A DNA stretch of 64,000 nucleotides, taken from contig NZ_FWPT01000002.1 of the NCBI RefSeq assembly GCF_900174585.1, positions 620,001-684,000 of the forward strand, in the 5' to 3' direction. The position numbers and the translations under genes were made by a program. Positions within the stretch are counted from its first letter, which is position 1, and each line of letters starts with the position of its first letter. The DNA is from Parendozoicomonas haliclonae (lineage in GTDB: Bacteria > Pseudomonadota > Gammaproteobacteria > Pseudomonadales > Endozoicomonadaceae). The notes below the pieces were generated by a model, which had not been told where the DNA came from, did not search any database, and worked only from the letters and a program-made list of their open reading frames with translations. Below are positions 1 to 8,787 of the stretch, in pieces.

Positions 1-1772
1 AAAGCCGTAGACACCTTACGCGGGCGCTCCTTGAGCGGTTTCCAGCCCTCCTTGCCTTTGGCATCCATAGCCGCACGGCGTGCAGCCAGCTCTTCATCGG
101 TCAGTTTGACATTGATGGTCCGGTTGGGAATATCGATCTGGATAATATCGCCCTTCTCAACCAGACCAATCGCACCACCAGCCGCAGCTTCGGGCGAAGC
201 ATGACCGATAGACAGACCTGAGGTACCGCCAGAGAACCGGCCATCGGTCAGCAGCGCACAGGCCTTACCCAAACCTTTGGATTTCAGGTAGCTGGTTGGA
301 TAGAGCATCTCCTGCATACCCGGACCGCCCTGCGGACCTTCGTAACGGATGATGACCACATCACCTTCCTTCACCTTGCCATCGAGAATATCGCTGACGG
401 CGTCTTCCTGGCTTTCACAAACGTGAGCCGGGCCTTCAAACACCAGAATGCTTTCGTCTACGCCGGAGGTTTTCACCACACAGCCATCAACAGCAATATT
501 GCCGAACAGGACTGCGAGGCCACCTTCCTGGCTGTAGGCATGCTCCAAAGCACGGATACAGCCATTCTCCCGATCGGCATCCATACTTGGCCAGCGGGTG
601 CTCTGACTGAAGGCTTGTGTCGTACGAATGCCAGCAGGACCCGCTTTATAAAAGGTTCGGACATCTTCATCTTTGGTCTGCATGATATCCCACTTGGCGA
701 GCGCCTCTTTCACCGAAGCACTGTGAACGGTAGGAATATCGCTGTGCAACAGACCAGCACGATCCAACTCCCCCAGAATGCCGACAACGCCACCCGCACG
801 ATGGACGTCTTCCATATGGTATTTCTGGATATTCGGCGCCACCTTGCAGAGCTGCGGCACCTTGCGGGAAAGACGATCAATATCTTTCATATCGAAATCG
901 ATCTTACCTTCCTGGGCCGCCGCCAGAAGGTGCAGAATAGTATTGGTGGAACCGCCCATGGCGATATCCAGACTCATGGCATTTTCAAACGCCTTGAAGC
1001 CGGCAATATTTCGCGGCAGCAGTGATTCATCATCCTGCTCGTAGTAGCGGCGGGTGATATCAACAATCCGTCGTCCCGCTTCCAGAAACAGCTGCTCACG
1101 ATCAGAGTGGGTCGCCAGCATGGAGCCATTGCCTGGCAGAGATAAACCCAAGGCTTCGGTCAGACAGTTCATGGAGTTGGCGGTAAACATACCGGAGCAG
1201 GAACCACAGGTTGGGCAGGCGGAACGCTCATACTCATCCACCTTTTCCTGATCTTCATCGGAAGCAGCGATGACCATGGCATCTACCAGATCAAGCTTGT
1301 GCTCAGCCAATTTGGTTTTCCCGGCTTCCATCGGGCCACCGGAAACAAAGATCACCGGAATATTCAGACGCATGGCCGCCATCAACATTCCCGGGGTGAT
1401 CTTGTCACAGTTGGAGATACACACCAGCGCATCGGCGGTGTGGGCATTCACCATATATTCTACGGAGTCGGCAATAATATCCCGGCTGGGCAGGGAGTAG
1501 AGCATGCCGTCATGACCCATAGCGATACCGTCATCGACAGCAATGGTATTGAACTCCTTGGCAACACCACCTGCTTTCTCAATCTCACGGGCCACCAGCT
1601 GCCCCATGTCTTTTAGATGAACATGGCCTGGCACAAACTGGGTAAAGGAGTTGGCAACCGCAATAATCGGCTTCTGGAAATCGCCATCGGTCATACCGGT
1701 GGCACGCCAGAGCGCACGGGCTCCGGCCATATTCCGTCCGTGGGTGGATGTACGGGAACGATATGCGGGCAT
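1..1772 (-). CDS. ilvD: Dihydroxy-acid dehydratase (C-terminus cut off by window edge)
   Basis: Dehydrates 2,3-dihydroxy acids to 2-oxo acids, the third common step of valine, leucine and isoleucine synthesis, in the cytoplasm. The minus-strand frame is open from an ATG at 1772 ([12 protein letters not shown]) to the window edge. It carries the iron-sulfur ligand motifs of the IlvD/Edd family: [10 protein letters not shown] near residue 120 and [19 protein letters not shown] near residue 190. The late motifs [18 protein letters not shown] and [10 protein letters not shown] are also present. About 590 residues are visible of a usual 610-620, so only the last few tens are missing. The gene stands alone on this strand, 127 bp downstream of the thioesterase. 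Identification is secure. Confidence 0.96.
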   Translation of the reverse strand, partial: MPAYRSRTSTHGRNMAGARALWRATGMTDGDFQKPIIAVANSFTQFVPGHVHLKDMGQLVAREIEKAGGVAKEFNTIAVDDGIAMGHDGMLYSLPSRDIIADSVEYMVNAHTADALVCISNCDKITPGMLMAAMRLNIPVIFVSGGPMEAGKTKLAEHKLDLVDAMVIAASDEDQEKVDEYERSACPTCGSCSGMFTANSMNCLTEALGLSLPGNGSMLATHSDREQLFLEAGRRIVDITRRYYEQDDESLLPRNIAGFKAFENAMSLDIAMGGSTNTILHLLAAAQEGKIDFDMKDIDRLSRKVPQLCKVAPNIQKYHMEDVHRAGGVVGILGELDRAGLLHSDIPTVHSASVKEALAKWDIMQTKDEDVRTFYKAGPAGIRTTQAFSQSTRWPSMDADRENGCIRALEHAYSQEGGLAVLFGNIAVDGCVVKTSGVDESILVFEGPAHVCESQEDAVSDILDGKVKEGDVVIIRYEGPQGGPGMQEMLYPTSYLKSKGLGKACALLTDGRFSGGTSGLSIGHASPEAAAGGAIGLVEKGDIIQIDIPNRTINVKLTDEELAARRAAMDAKGKEGWKPLKERPRKVSTA

Positions 1773-1899
1773 GGGCGACCTCTACAAGCTATCACAGACC
1801 GCCTTCAGCGAAGGCTCACTTTTATCAGCAGCCTGTGTTTTTTCTGATTTATTTCGATTTGTGGCAGAAGATTACACCAAAACCCGACACATTAGCGAT

Positions 1900-2313
1900 T
1901 CATTCTGCTTTTTCCACATCCAGCAGATGTTTTTCCAGTTCTGCACGGATAGTGTCGGGGATGGGCCGTGACTGTTTGGCGCTGTGATCAAAGTGAATCA
2001 TCACCGCATCACCACGGGCACAGCACTGGCCTTCCTGCCAGACTTCCTGACGAATCGTCATCGAGGAATTACCGATCTTGGCCAGGCCGGTTCTGATCTC
2101 AACATCACGACCGGTGCCGTAATGAATCTCGGCCAGAAAATCGACTGAGATACGGGCAATAATCAGCTTCCAGTTGTTCACATCCATATCCGGAGTAAAC
2201 AACTGAAAGATAGGCTCGCGTCCAGCCTCAAACCAGACCGGCACCACTGTGTTATTGATGTGGCCCAGGGCATCGGTTTCACAAAAGCGCGGGGCCAGAG
2301 TTTCTACGAACAT
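1900..2313 (-). CDS. Hotdog-fold acyl-CoA thioesterase (4HBT/YbgC-like)
   Basis: A 137-residue protein that should hydrolyse an acyl-CoA thioester in the cytoplasm. It has the 4-hydroxybenzoyl-CoA thioesterase signature: the early FCETDALGHINNTVVPVWFE segment with the Asp (D14) and the GHxNN loop, followed by a VDFLAEIHYGT strand. Length is typical of the family. The ATG at 2313 follows TGAGGTG by a short gap. It lies 48 bp downstream of the AraC-type regulator on the same strand, so the two may be cotranscribed. The natural substrate cannot be deduced from the sequence. Confidence 0.85.
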   Translation of the reverse strand: MFVETLAPRFCETDALGHINNTVVPVWFEAGREPIFQLFTPDMDVNNWKLIIARISVDFLAEIHYGTGRDVEIRTGLAKIGNSSMTIRQEVWQEGQCCARGDAVMIHFDHSAKQSRPIPDTIRAELEKHLLDVEKAE

Positions 2314-2361
2314 AACACCTCAAATCATTTTACTTATTATTGTCTGTGCAGCTTTCCAGCC

Positions 2362-3414
2362 TCAGCTGTCTTCCGGCTCAAGCTGCTGCCGGTAATAACC
2401 GGGGGTATGACCGGTCCATTTGCGAAAGGCCCGACCAAAGTTGCTGGGATCATTGTAATCCAGTCGTTCAGCAATCTCGTCCACAGTCAGACGACTGTTC
2501 TGCAGATAGTGAATGGCCAGTCGTTCACGCTCTTTGTTGATCAAATCACGGTAGGTGGCATCCATCTCCTGCAGCTGACGACGGAGTGTACGGGGTGAGA
2601 TAGAAAGATAGTCCGCCGTCTGTTCCAACGACGGAATCACACCTTCACGGCTACGGATAAAAGCCAGAACCTTGCCGAGCAGACCGGTTTCTACCTTCAT
2701 ATCCTCAAGCTGCTTCTGACACTTCCGCTCGGCAGCTTCACGGGTAATGTCGTCGGCCATCGGCAAAGGTTTGGAAATATAACTGGCAGGAAAGCGGAAC
2801 TGGTGCGCCGGCTGGTCGTAGACCACCTGCATATCACCAAAATCAAAGTCGTCGTAATAGTCCAGTTTGGACAAAGCCAGATGCAAATCGTGTCCTTTAG
2901 AAGCATGGGGTCCATAGCTGAACATCCGCATCACCTGATGGGTGCCGATATAGGCCTCGACATAAAAACGACGGTTATCGCCTAGATCCATCGCCTCATC
3001 AAACTGCAGAATGGCGACTTCGTCCTTGATATCCAGCGACACCACCATCAGAGGAAAGCGGGTGCCCATATACTGGACGGACATATTTACCATCTCACCA
3101 ATGGAGCTGCTGGCGAGTACGGCTGTACCCAGCACACCATGACTGGCCAGATTCATACGCAGGCCAAGATGCCAGCCCAGACCGGGCTCGGGGGATTTCT
3201 GACGACAGAGGGTCACCAGGCGATCACAACGCTCAAAGTCCAGAGTGCTGTCGTCCTGAACGAGTTCTTCCGGACGAATACCGGCGGCCATCAGCAAAGG
3301 CTGTTCGTCAAAGCCATACTCTCCCATCAACGCCAAAAGGTGGCGAATGTAGACCATGGGAATGGCAATTTTTTTGCGAATGCGTTTTCTGGTTTGTTCT
3401 TTTACTTCATTCAT
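2362..3414 (-). CDS. AraC-family transcriptional regulator (OruR/ArgR-type long N-terminal domain)
   Basis: A 350-residue DNA-binding regulator. The N-terminal ~200 residues look like the arabinose-binding-like domain of the OruR group (PF12625 type). The last ~100 residues hold two helix-turn-helix units, including SLEQTADYLSISPRTLRRQL and LTVDEIAERLDYNDPSNFGR, then the AraC signature FRKWTGHTPGYYR. I chose the ATG at 3414; an in-frame GTG at 3429 is possible. It is divergent from the di-iron-type hydrolase at 3581, across a 166 bp gap, which makes that gene the obvious candidate target. The inducer is unknown. Confidence 0.88.
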   Translation of the reverse strand: MNEVKEQTRKRIRKKIAIPMVYIRHLLALMGEYGFDEQPLLMAAGIRPEELVQDDSTLDFERCDRLVTLCRQKSPEPGLGWHLGLRMNLASHGVLGTAVLASSSIGEMVNMSVQYMGTRFPLMVVSLDIKDEVAILQFDEAMDLGDNRRFYVEAYIGTHQVMRMFSYGPHASKGHDLHLALSKLDYYDDFDFGDMQVVYDQPAHQFRFPASYISKPLPMADDITREAAERKCQKQLEDMKVETGLLGKVLAFIRSREGVIPSLEQTADYLSISPRTLRRQLQEMDATYRDLINKERERLAIHYLQNSRLTVDEIAERLDYNDPSNFGRAFRKWTGHTPGYYRQQLEPEDS

Positions 3415-3580
3415 AGGCTCTAAAAACACCCTGATCCGTCACCGCTGCCAGTACAGCCACCGGCATAATGATGGACGATACAGCCACAATAAGAATACGC
3501 TGAACCTGTGTTATAGCTTCTTCATTATTACCATAATGGCGTGGTGATGACACTGAAAAGCGCTCATCAGAGAGCAAGCC

Positions 3581-4456
3581 ATGACTGCAACCAACCATCC
3601 CAAGCGCCCTGCCGGAGTCGATGTAAAACCCAGACACGTTCAGTTTGATCTGAAAGACCTGGACCATTACTGGCACGGTGGCGACCCGTTCAAAACCCAC
3701 TTTTTCAATGGCCTCTCCACGCTGTTTCCTCAGGGCGAGCGCTTCTTTATTGATTCCGTTCGGGCAGTGATGGATAAGGTTGAAGACCCAACTCTAAAAG
3801 AAGAAGTGAAAGGCTTTATCGCTCAGGAAGCCATTCATGGTCACGAGCACGATAAATACAACCAGATGCTGCAGGATCAGGGGTTTGATATCGCAAAGCT
3901 GGAACGCCATCAGGATTGGTGGACGAAACTTGGCCACAAAACCATGACCAAGAACCAGCAGCTGGCAACAACCTGCGCCGTTGAGCATTTCACCGCGATC
4001 ATGGCCAATGCCATTATGGAAGATCCTGAGCGCTGGATCGGTGGGGCGCCCGAAGCCATGCAGGCCATGTGGCACTGGCATGCGATTGAGGAAACGGAGC
4101 ACAAAGCCGTCTGCTTTGATGTGTATAACGAAGTGGGTGGTTCTTACATCGTGCGTAACCTGATGATGATGCAAACTACGATTCACTTCTCTTACATGAT
4201 CGCCCGCCATGTCTGCCACTTCCTGGCCAAAGATAAAGTGCTTTGGAAATGGCAAACCTGGAAGACCGGTTACCAGTTCCTGCTTGGTAAGCGCGGAATT
4301 ATCCGACAGGTGTTCAAAGATTATCTGGATTACTATCGCCCGGGCTTTCACCCTTGGCAGCAAGACAACAGCCGTCTGGTAGACGGCTGGAAAGAGAAGT
4401 ACGACGATCGTTTTCTGCGCAAGTCGAAGGGTCAGGAGTTAGCTGCAGCGTCCTGA
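3581..4456 (+). CDS. Metal-dependent hydrolase family protein (PF10118-like, ferritin-like di-iron motifs)
   Basis: A 291-residue cytoplasmic protein of the family usually named metal-dependent hydrolase (PF10118). Two Glu/His clusters typical of a ferritin-like di-metal site are visible: FIAQEAIHGHEHDKYN near residue 85 and WHWHAIEETEHKAVCFD near residue 170. An intervening TCAVEHFTA (Glu-His) could supply further ligands. The start follows AGAGAGC. The gene is transcribed away from the AraC regulator. Its last 25 bases overlap the 3' end of the convergent DUF3833 gene, so there is no room for a conventional terminator. The substrate is unknown; a lipid or fatty-acid oxidation role is only a guess from the di-iron motif and the neighbours. 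Confidence 0.82.
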   Translation: MTATNHPKRPAGVDVKPRHVQFDLKDLDHYWHGGDPFKTHFFNGLSTLFPQGERFFIDSVRAVMDKVEDPTLKEEVKGFIAQEAIHGHEHDKYNQMLQDQGFDIAKLERHQDWWTKLGHKTMTKNQQLATTCAVEHFTAIMANAIMEDPERWIGGAPEAMQAMWHWHAIEETEHKAVCFDVYNEVGGSYIVRNLMMMQTTIHFSYMIARHVCHFLAKDKVLWKWQTWKTGYQFLLGKRGIIRQVFKDYLDYYRPGFHPWQQDNSRLVDGWKEKYDDRFLRKSKGQELAAAS

Positions 4457-5055
4457 TCTTTTGAAGGATTGCAGGCCTTATCGAGCAGGTTGCCCTCTTT
4501 GCTGAAAGCAAAGGTCAACCTGCCAACGTTGAAGCCCCACTTGGTCACCTTGGCAATATTCAGCAGGATGCCATCGTCCTGCAGATAGAGGCGATCATCA
4601 AAGTTAAGCCGCCATGTCCGGCCAGACACCGGCAGTTCCAGCTTGTACTTCCAGAAAAAGGTATTGCCGGCACTCTGCCCTTTGGCCAGACCGATCACAT
4701 CACCTGCTGTTCCTTCGTACTGGTTATCCGGGAGAATTTTTATCTTCCAGAGACGGGTGGATTCCGTACCATCTTCATAAGTGAAACGCTCATCCAGTTC
4801 CAGAACGTTGTTCTCCACCTTGCCATCCATTTCGACTTTGTAGCAGCGGGTCACATTACCGGAGCGATCCTCAAAAACACCCCAGGCCCAGGTCCGCCCC
4901 TTGAAATAATCCTCGATTTTTAAGGTTGGGCTGTCCATATCAATCACCGGTTCCCGTTTCAGTTCCACAGTATCAATATTGAGGTTGGCCAGTGCCATTA
5001 CCGGCATCAACAGGGAGAGAACAAAGCCGACTATTTGCTTGCTTATATTTTTCAT
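4432..5055 (-). CDS. DUF3833-family exported protein
   Basis: A 207-residue protein with an N-terminal signal peptide (about residues 1-23, ending VMALA-N). The body matches DUF3833: IEDYFKGRTWAWGVFEDRSG near residue 47 and FFWKYKLELPVSGRTWRLNF near residue 130. The family is recurrently found beside cyclopropane-synthase/DUF1365 genes, but its function is not established. It is the last gene of the four-gene unit starting at 8641. The ATG at 5055 lies 9 bp after the synthase stop and is preceded by a good GAGGGAG site, so cotranscription is nearly certain. A periplasmic or membrane-associated role in the same lipid pathway is inference. Confidence 0.85.
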   Translation of the reverse strand: MKNISKQIVGFVLSLLMPVMALANLNIDTVELKREPVIDMDSPTLKIEDYFKGRTWAWGVFEDRSGNVTRCYKVEMDGKVENNVLELDERFTYEDGTESTRLWKIKILPDNQYEGTAGDVIGLAKGQSAGNTFFWKYKLELPVSGRTWRLNFDDRLYLQDDGILLNIAKVTKWGFNVGRLTFAFSKEGNLLDKACNPSKDQDAAANS

Positions 5056-5064
5056 GGCGCTCCC

Positions 5065-6357
5065 TCATAACGGCTTCTGTAGCTTGTAGAGCCGCACATC
5101 AATGCTGTCGCCATTAAAGCCGGCTTCACAATAGGCCAGATAGTAATTCCACATCCGGCGGAAACGTTCATCAAAACCCTGCTTCTGAATAGTTGGCCAT
5201 GCAGAGTTAAACCGCACATACCACTCCACCAGCGTGCGGGCATAATCGCGACCAAAGGCCAGCGTGTTATCCATTACCAGACCGGCCTTGCTGATCTGTT
5301 CCTGCATAATCTTGTGGGACGGCAACATGCCACCGGGGAAAATATACTTCTGGATAAAGTCAGCCCCTTCCCGATAGCTTTCAAACCGCTCGTCATCAAT
5401 AGTGATCACCTGCAGCACAGCAATACCGCCCGGTTTCAAACTGTCGTAGATCTTCTGGAAATAAACCGGCCAGTGGGCCTCACCGACGGCTTCAATCATC
5501 TCTACAGAAGCAATGCGATCGTACTGACTTTTCACATCGCGATAGTCTGTAAGAGAGAAGGCAAACTTTGATTGATCGGCCAACCTGTCTTTAGACCATG
5601 CCAGCTGCTCATGGGACAGTGTCACCCCGTGGTAGCTGCCCAGTTCACGCTCTGATAACACATCCGCCAGACCACCCCAGCCGCAGCCGATTTCAAGAAG
5701 GTTGTGATGCTGTTCGATCTCCAGCCAATCGAGAATGGCGTTGTATTTATTCAACTGCGCCTGTTCGAGCGTATCCTCTCCATTTTTATAAAGTGCACTG
5801 GAGTAAGTCATGGAAGGGTCGAGCCATAGCTTGTAGAAGCTATTGCCGAGATCGTAATGGGCTTCGATATTTTTCCGGCTACCCCGTTTGGTGTTGTCAT
5901 TCAAACGGTGTAGAAGACGGTTAAATTTCTGGCTCAACCAACTAGGCTCGAAGACCTGCTCCAGCCGACTCTCATTCTGCATGGCCCATTCAGTGACTTG
6001 ACGGATATCGGGAGTATCCCAGTCTTCAGCCATATAGGTTTCCGCCCAACCGATAAGTCCACGACGGGAGCCATTAATCACAGCCCAAGGATTGATAAGG
6101 CGAATGGACGGAACAGCTTTGCTTCCATCAAAAGTTCCCAGAGTCACCGGCTTGCTGCCCATAATGCTGAGCTGCAAGGCAGAGACACCCGCCTGTTTAA
6201 ATTTACCCGCCAGCCAACCCGCACAAAGACGAGCCAGCAAAGGAAGACCTTCTGTAGCGCTGGTGTCGCATGCTTCTGATGACGTTTTTGATGACGCTGT
6301 TGATGAAGTGGTTATTGCCAGCACCTCATCGGATATCTGACGCTTTGCCGGATTCAT
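5065..6357 (-). CDS. cfa: Cyclopropane-fatty-acyl-phospholipid synthase family methyltransferase
   Basis: A 430-residue SAM-dependent methyltransferase expected to transfer a methylene or methyl group to unsaturated acyl chains of membrane phospholipids. It has the family features: NIEAHYDLGNSFYKLWLDPS (residues ~140-160), MTYSSALY, and the SAM loop LLEIGCGWGGLADVL followed by GVTLSHEQLAWS. The C-terminal EWYVRFN and WNYYLAYCEAGF segments are also present. Its ATG overlaps the DUF1365 stop (ATGA), so translation is coupled. In photosynthetic alphaproteobacteria a related gene belongs to the RpoE-ChrR singlet-oxygen regulon; the ECF promoter upstream here says the same. Whether the product is cyclopropane, methyl-branched or a furan-acid precursor cannot be told from sequence. 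Confidence 0.92.
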   Translation of the reverse strand: MNPAKRQISDEVLAITTSSTASSKTSSEACDTSATEGLPLLARLCAGWLAGKFKQAGVSALQLSIMGSKPVTLGTFDGSKAVPSIRLINPWAVINGSRRGLIGWAETYMAEDWDTPDIRQVTEWAMQNESRLEQVFEPSWLSQKFNRLLHRLNDNTKRGSRKNIEAHYDLGNSFYKLWLDPSMTYSSALYKNGEDTLEQAQLNKYNAILDWLEIEQHHNLLEIGCGWGGLADVLSERELGSYHGVTLSHEQLAWSKDRLADQSKFAFSLTDYRDVKSQYDRIASVEMIEAVGEAHWPVYFQKIYDSLKPGGIAVLQVITIDDERFESYREGADFIQKYIFPGGMLPSHKIMQEQISKAGLVMDNTLAFGRDYARTLVEWYVRFNSAWPTIQKQGFDERFRRMWNYYLAYCEAGFNGDSIDVRLYKLQKPL

Positions 6358-7232
6358 AGGCTGCTCTCCCTGCCAGATAACATGGCATTCTCTGAACTTA
6401 TTAATGGCTTTTTATGGTTGTTATGAATGTGGGTATCGATGTTATTTGCCCTGAGACTCAATCCCCGGCTCCAGCGAAAACGCCCTGTGGCTTTATGGGA
6501 AATAATTGCCACCCCTTTCAGCCAGAGGCGCAACGCCTCCCAATGAATGGCACCAATAACTTTCAAGGTCATAAAGGGCAGTGATAAAGCCTGCCGAAGT
6601 ATTTGCCGGTCAGATATGGCTTTACGATCACCAGAAAAGACCGCACCAAACACTCGCTGGGCACCGTTGAACAGACTGATGCCCAACACAACAGACTGCT
6701 CGGGTAGTTTGATTTTGAATTGGTAAGCGTGTCCTGCGGTTTCAAAAAACGGCGACACATGCAGCTTCTTACTGACTTCCTGTCGGATGGTCTGCCCTGC
6801 ACCTTCAGGTTCTGCAATCACATAAGAGTGACGTTCACCAAAGGTGTTGGTGACTTCATACACAACGGCGGTTATCTGATTATCAGCGTCATAACAGAAG
6901 AACGTTGCCAGCGGATTAAATGTGTAACCCAGAATCCGTGGATAGCAGAACAGGGCAATGCGCTTTGGCTCTGCTATACCCTGCTCCGCAAGTAATTCAG
7001 ATACATACTCCCGCAGCGTTTGTCGGGGAACAGAGTCCGACCAGTTGCCATGATCGCCAGTATGAAAGGAAACCAGATTAAAACGGTTTAATGAGAACAG
7101 CTTGAGAGATTGATTCAGCTGCTCCAACTCATCCAGATCAAACAGCCAGGAGGTGACGCGATAACTGAACCTGTGCTTTTTGGGGTGTAACCGATTATGC
7201 ATCAGCACCCCACTGTAAAGTGCGGAATTCAT
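6354..7232 (-). CDS. DUF1365 domain-containing protein
   Basis: A 292-residue protein of the DUF1365 family, recognised from the start SALYSGVLMHNRLHPKKHRF and the central FCYPRILGYTFNPLATFFCYD. The HVSPFFETAGHAYQFKI segment near residue 160 agrees. The family nearly always accompanies an FAD oxidoreductase and a cyclopropane-synthase-like methyltransferase, and it does so here. It is coupled at both ends: TAATG with the upstream oxidoreductase and ATGA with the synthase. Its biochemical role is unknown; the three-gene set is inferred to make one modified fatty acid. Confidence 0.9.
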   Translation of the reverse strand: MNSALYSGVLMHNRLHPKKHRFSYRVTSWLFDLDELEQLNQSLKLFSLNRFNLVSFHTGDHGNWSDSVPRQTLREYVSELLAEQGIAEPKRIALFCYPRILGYTFNPLATFFCYDADNQITAVVYEVTNTFGERHSYVIAEPEGAGQTIRQEVSKKLHVSPFFETAGHAYQFKIKLPEQSVVLGISLFNGAQRVFGAVFSGDRKAISDRQILRQALSLPFMTLKVIGAIHWEALRLWLKGVAIISHKATGRFRWSRGLSLRANNIDTHIHNNHKKPLISSENAMLSGRESSL

Positions 7233-8641
7233 TACCGCACTCCTGCCTGCATAAATGAGGCTTCTGTAAATGTTGGCGTAGCCCGACTGTACCAGTGCTC
7301 CGGCAGATGCAGACGATCATTTTGACCTTCTACTCGCCATGGTCGGCACTGTCCGCCCAACTCTTCGGCTACCGCAAGGCCGGACTGCAAACCATCTTCG
7401 TGGAAGCCATAGGCAAACCAGGCGCCGCAGAACCATGTGCGGTTGCGTCCCTGCAGTTCCCATAGTCGGGTTTGTGCTTCAATGGCACCTTGATCAAAGA
7501 CCGGATGGTCATAAAGAAAACTTCCATGAATCATCGATGGTTCCATCTCGGGATTCAGAGTCACGAATAACGGCAGATCATCAATATGCTGCAGGCGGTT
7601 CATCCAGTAAGTGACTGCCGGGCCAGTGCCTTTCCCAAGATTGCCTTGCGTCTGAGTCGCCTCGGAGGTGTTTCCAAGATAATTCCAGCTAGCCCAGGCT
7701 TTTCTGTTGCGGGGCATAAACCGTTTATCACTGTGCAGCAGCGCACGGTTGCGCTGGAACTTAAATGCCCCCAGCAGCAGCTGTTCCAGCTCGTCAGGTT
7801 CCTGTAACAGTTTTAGAGTGGTATCCGCATGGCAGGCCATCACCACATGATCAAAGGTGTGTTCCCGTCCCTGAATATCCAGCACCTCAACCCGATCAGG
7901 ATAACGACGCACTTTGCGCACACAGCTGTTCATTAAGACATGGGGGCCGATATCGGCAATCATTCTGCGAACATACTCACGGCTACCACCGGTGACCGTT
8001 CGCCACTGGGGGCGATCAGACAACTGCAACAGCCCATGATTTTCACAAAAGCGCAGGAAAGCCAGCGCAGGGTAATCCAGCATCTTATCAGCGGGTGTGG
8101 ACCAGATCGCTGCCCCCATTGGCACAAGATGCTCATTCACAAACGCTTTGCTGTAACTGTGTTTTTCCAGCAGTTGACGCAGGCTGATATTGGCACCCAG
8201 CGTCTGCTGCCACTCACCACTAGCGCGATAGAAACGCAGGATATCCGTGATCATCTGCCAAAAGCGCGGACTAAACAGATTCTTACGCTGGGCAAATAAT
8301 CCGTTGAGATCGGTGCCAGCGTATTCTGTTTTGCCATTGTTGAGGGACACCGCAAACGACATATCGGTTTCGGAAGACGGAACATCCAAATAATCAAACA
8401 GCGCCGTTAAATTGGGGTAGGTGCGTTCGTTAAAAACAATAAATCCGGTATCAACATCAATCTGACCATTCTTGCCGGAAAGAGTCACTGTATTGCTGTG
8501 GCCACCAAAACGGTCATCCTTTTCAAACAAAGTGACATTGTGCTGGCGGGACAACAACCAGGCACTGGAAAGCCCAGCAATGCCCGAGCCTATAACCGCA
8601 ATATTCAGGCCTCTGTTTTTTGTTTTGGGTGATGACGACAT
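7232..8641 (-). CDS. FAD-dependent amine-oxidase-like oxidoreductase, first gene of the ECF-controlled lipid operon
   Basis: A 469-residue flavoprotein with an N-terminal dinucleotide-binding loop (AVIGSGIAGLSSAWLLSR) and the second-strand motif LFEKDDRFGGHSNTV. A WFCGAWFAYGFHEDGLQSGL segment closes the FAD site near residue 430. I start it at the ATG at 8641 (MSSSPKTKN). An in-frame GTG at 8668 would lie at or before the predicted transcript start and is unlikely. It heads the unit running through DUF1365, cfa and DUF3833 and is transcribed from the promoter at 8673-8698. It probably desaturates or oxidises the lipid acyl chain; that role is inferred from the gene set. Confidence 0.87.
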   Translation of the reverse strand: MSSSPKTKNRGLNIAVIGSGIAGLSSAWLLSRQHNVTLFEKDDRFGGHSNTVTLSGKNGQIDVDTGFIVFNERTYPNLTALFDYLDVPSSETDMSFAVSLNNGKTEYAGTDLNGLFAQRKNLFSPRFWQMITDILRFYRASGEWQQTLGANISLRQLLEKHSYSKAFVNEHLVPMGAAIWSTPADKMLDYPALAFLRFCENHGLLQLSDRPQWRTVTGGSREYVRRMIADIGPHVLMNSCVRKVRRYPDRVEVLDIQGREHTFDHVVMACHADTTLKLLQEPDELEQLLLGAFKFQRNRALLHSDKRFMPRNRKAWASWNYLGNTSEATQTQGNLGKGTGPAVTYWMNRLQHIDDLPLFVTLNPEMEPSMIHGSFLYDHPVFDQGAIEAQTRLWELQGRNRTWFCGAWFAYGFHEDGLQSGLAVAEELGGQCRPWRVEGQNDRLHLPEHWYSRATPTFTEASFMQAGVR

Positions 8642-8672
8642 GGTGGAACTCGTGAAGTGAATTAACACTTAT

Positions 8673-8698
8673 TACGAGCCCCTAATTAAAGCGGATCA
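8673..8698 (-). promoter_or_regulatory. ECF-sigma (RpoE/ChrR type) promoter of the lipid-modification operon
   Basis: Reading the minus strand, TGATCC (8698-8693) and CGTA (8676-8673) are separated by exactly 16 bases, 32 bases from the ATG at 8641. This is the form I remember for ECF11/RpoE-ChrR promoters, and it is duplicated in front of the sigma gene itself. Confidence 0.75.
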
Positions 8699-8726
8699 CT
8701 CAATCAGCTTTTACTGTCCCAAAGGG

Positions 8727-8752
8727 TGATCCTTATAGGTATTTTCCTCGTA
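8727..8752 (+). promoter_or_regulatory. ECF-sigma promoter of the sigma/anti-sigma pair (autoregulation)
   Basis: TGATCC (8727-8732) and CGTA (8749-8752) are separated by 16 bases, giving a short leader before the ATG at 8788. The elements and spacing match those of the divergent promoter at 8673-8698, which supports a self-activating sigma factor driving both arms. Confidence 0.75.
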
Positions 8753-8787
8753 GAAATGCTGAGTAGCTGATAACGTAATGAAAGAGT

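Noticed and set aside
423-1025. A 200-codon plus-strand open frame
   Set aside because: It lies wholly antisense to ilvD, whose minus-strand frame is conserved and continuous.
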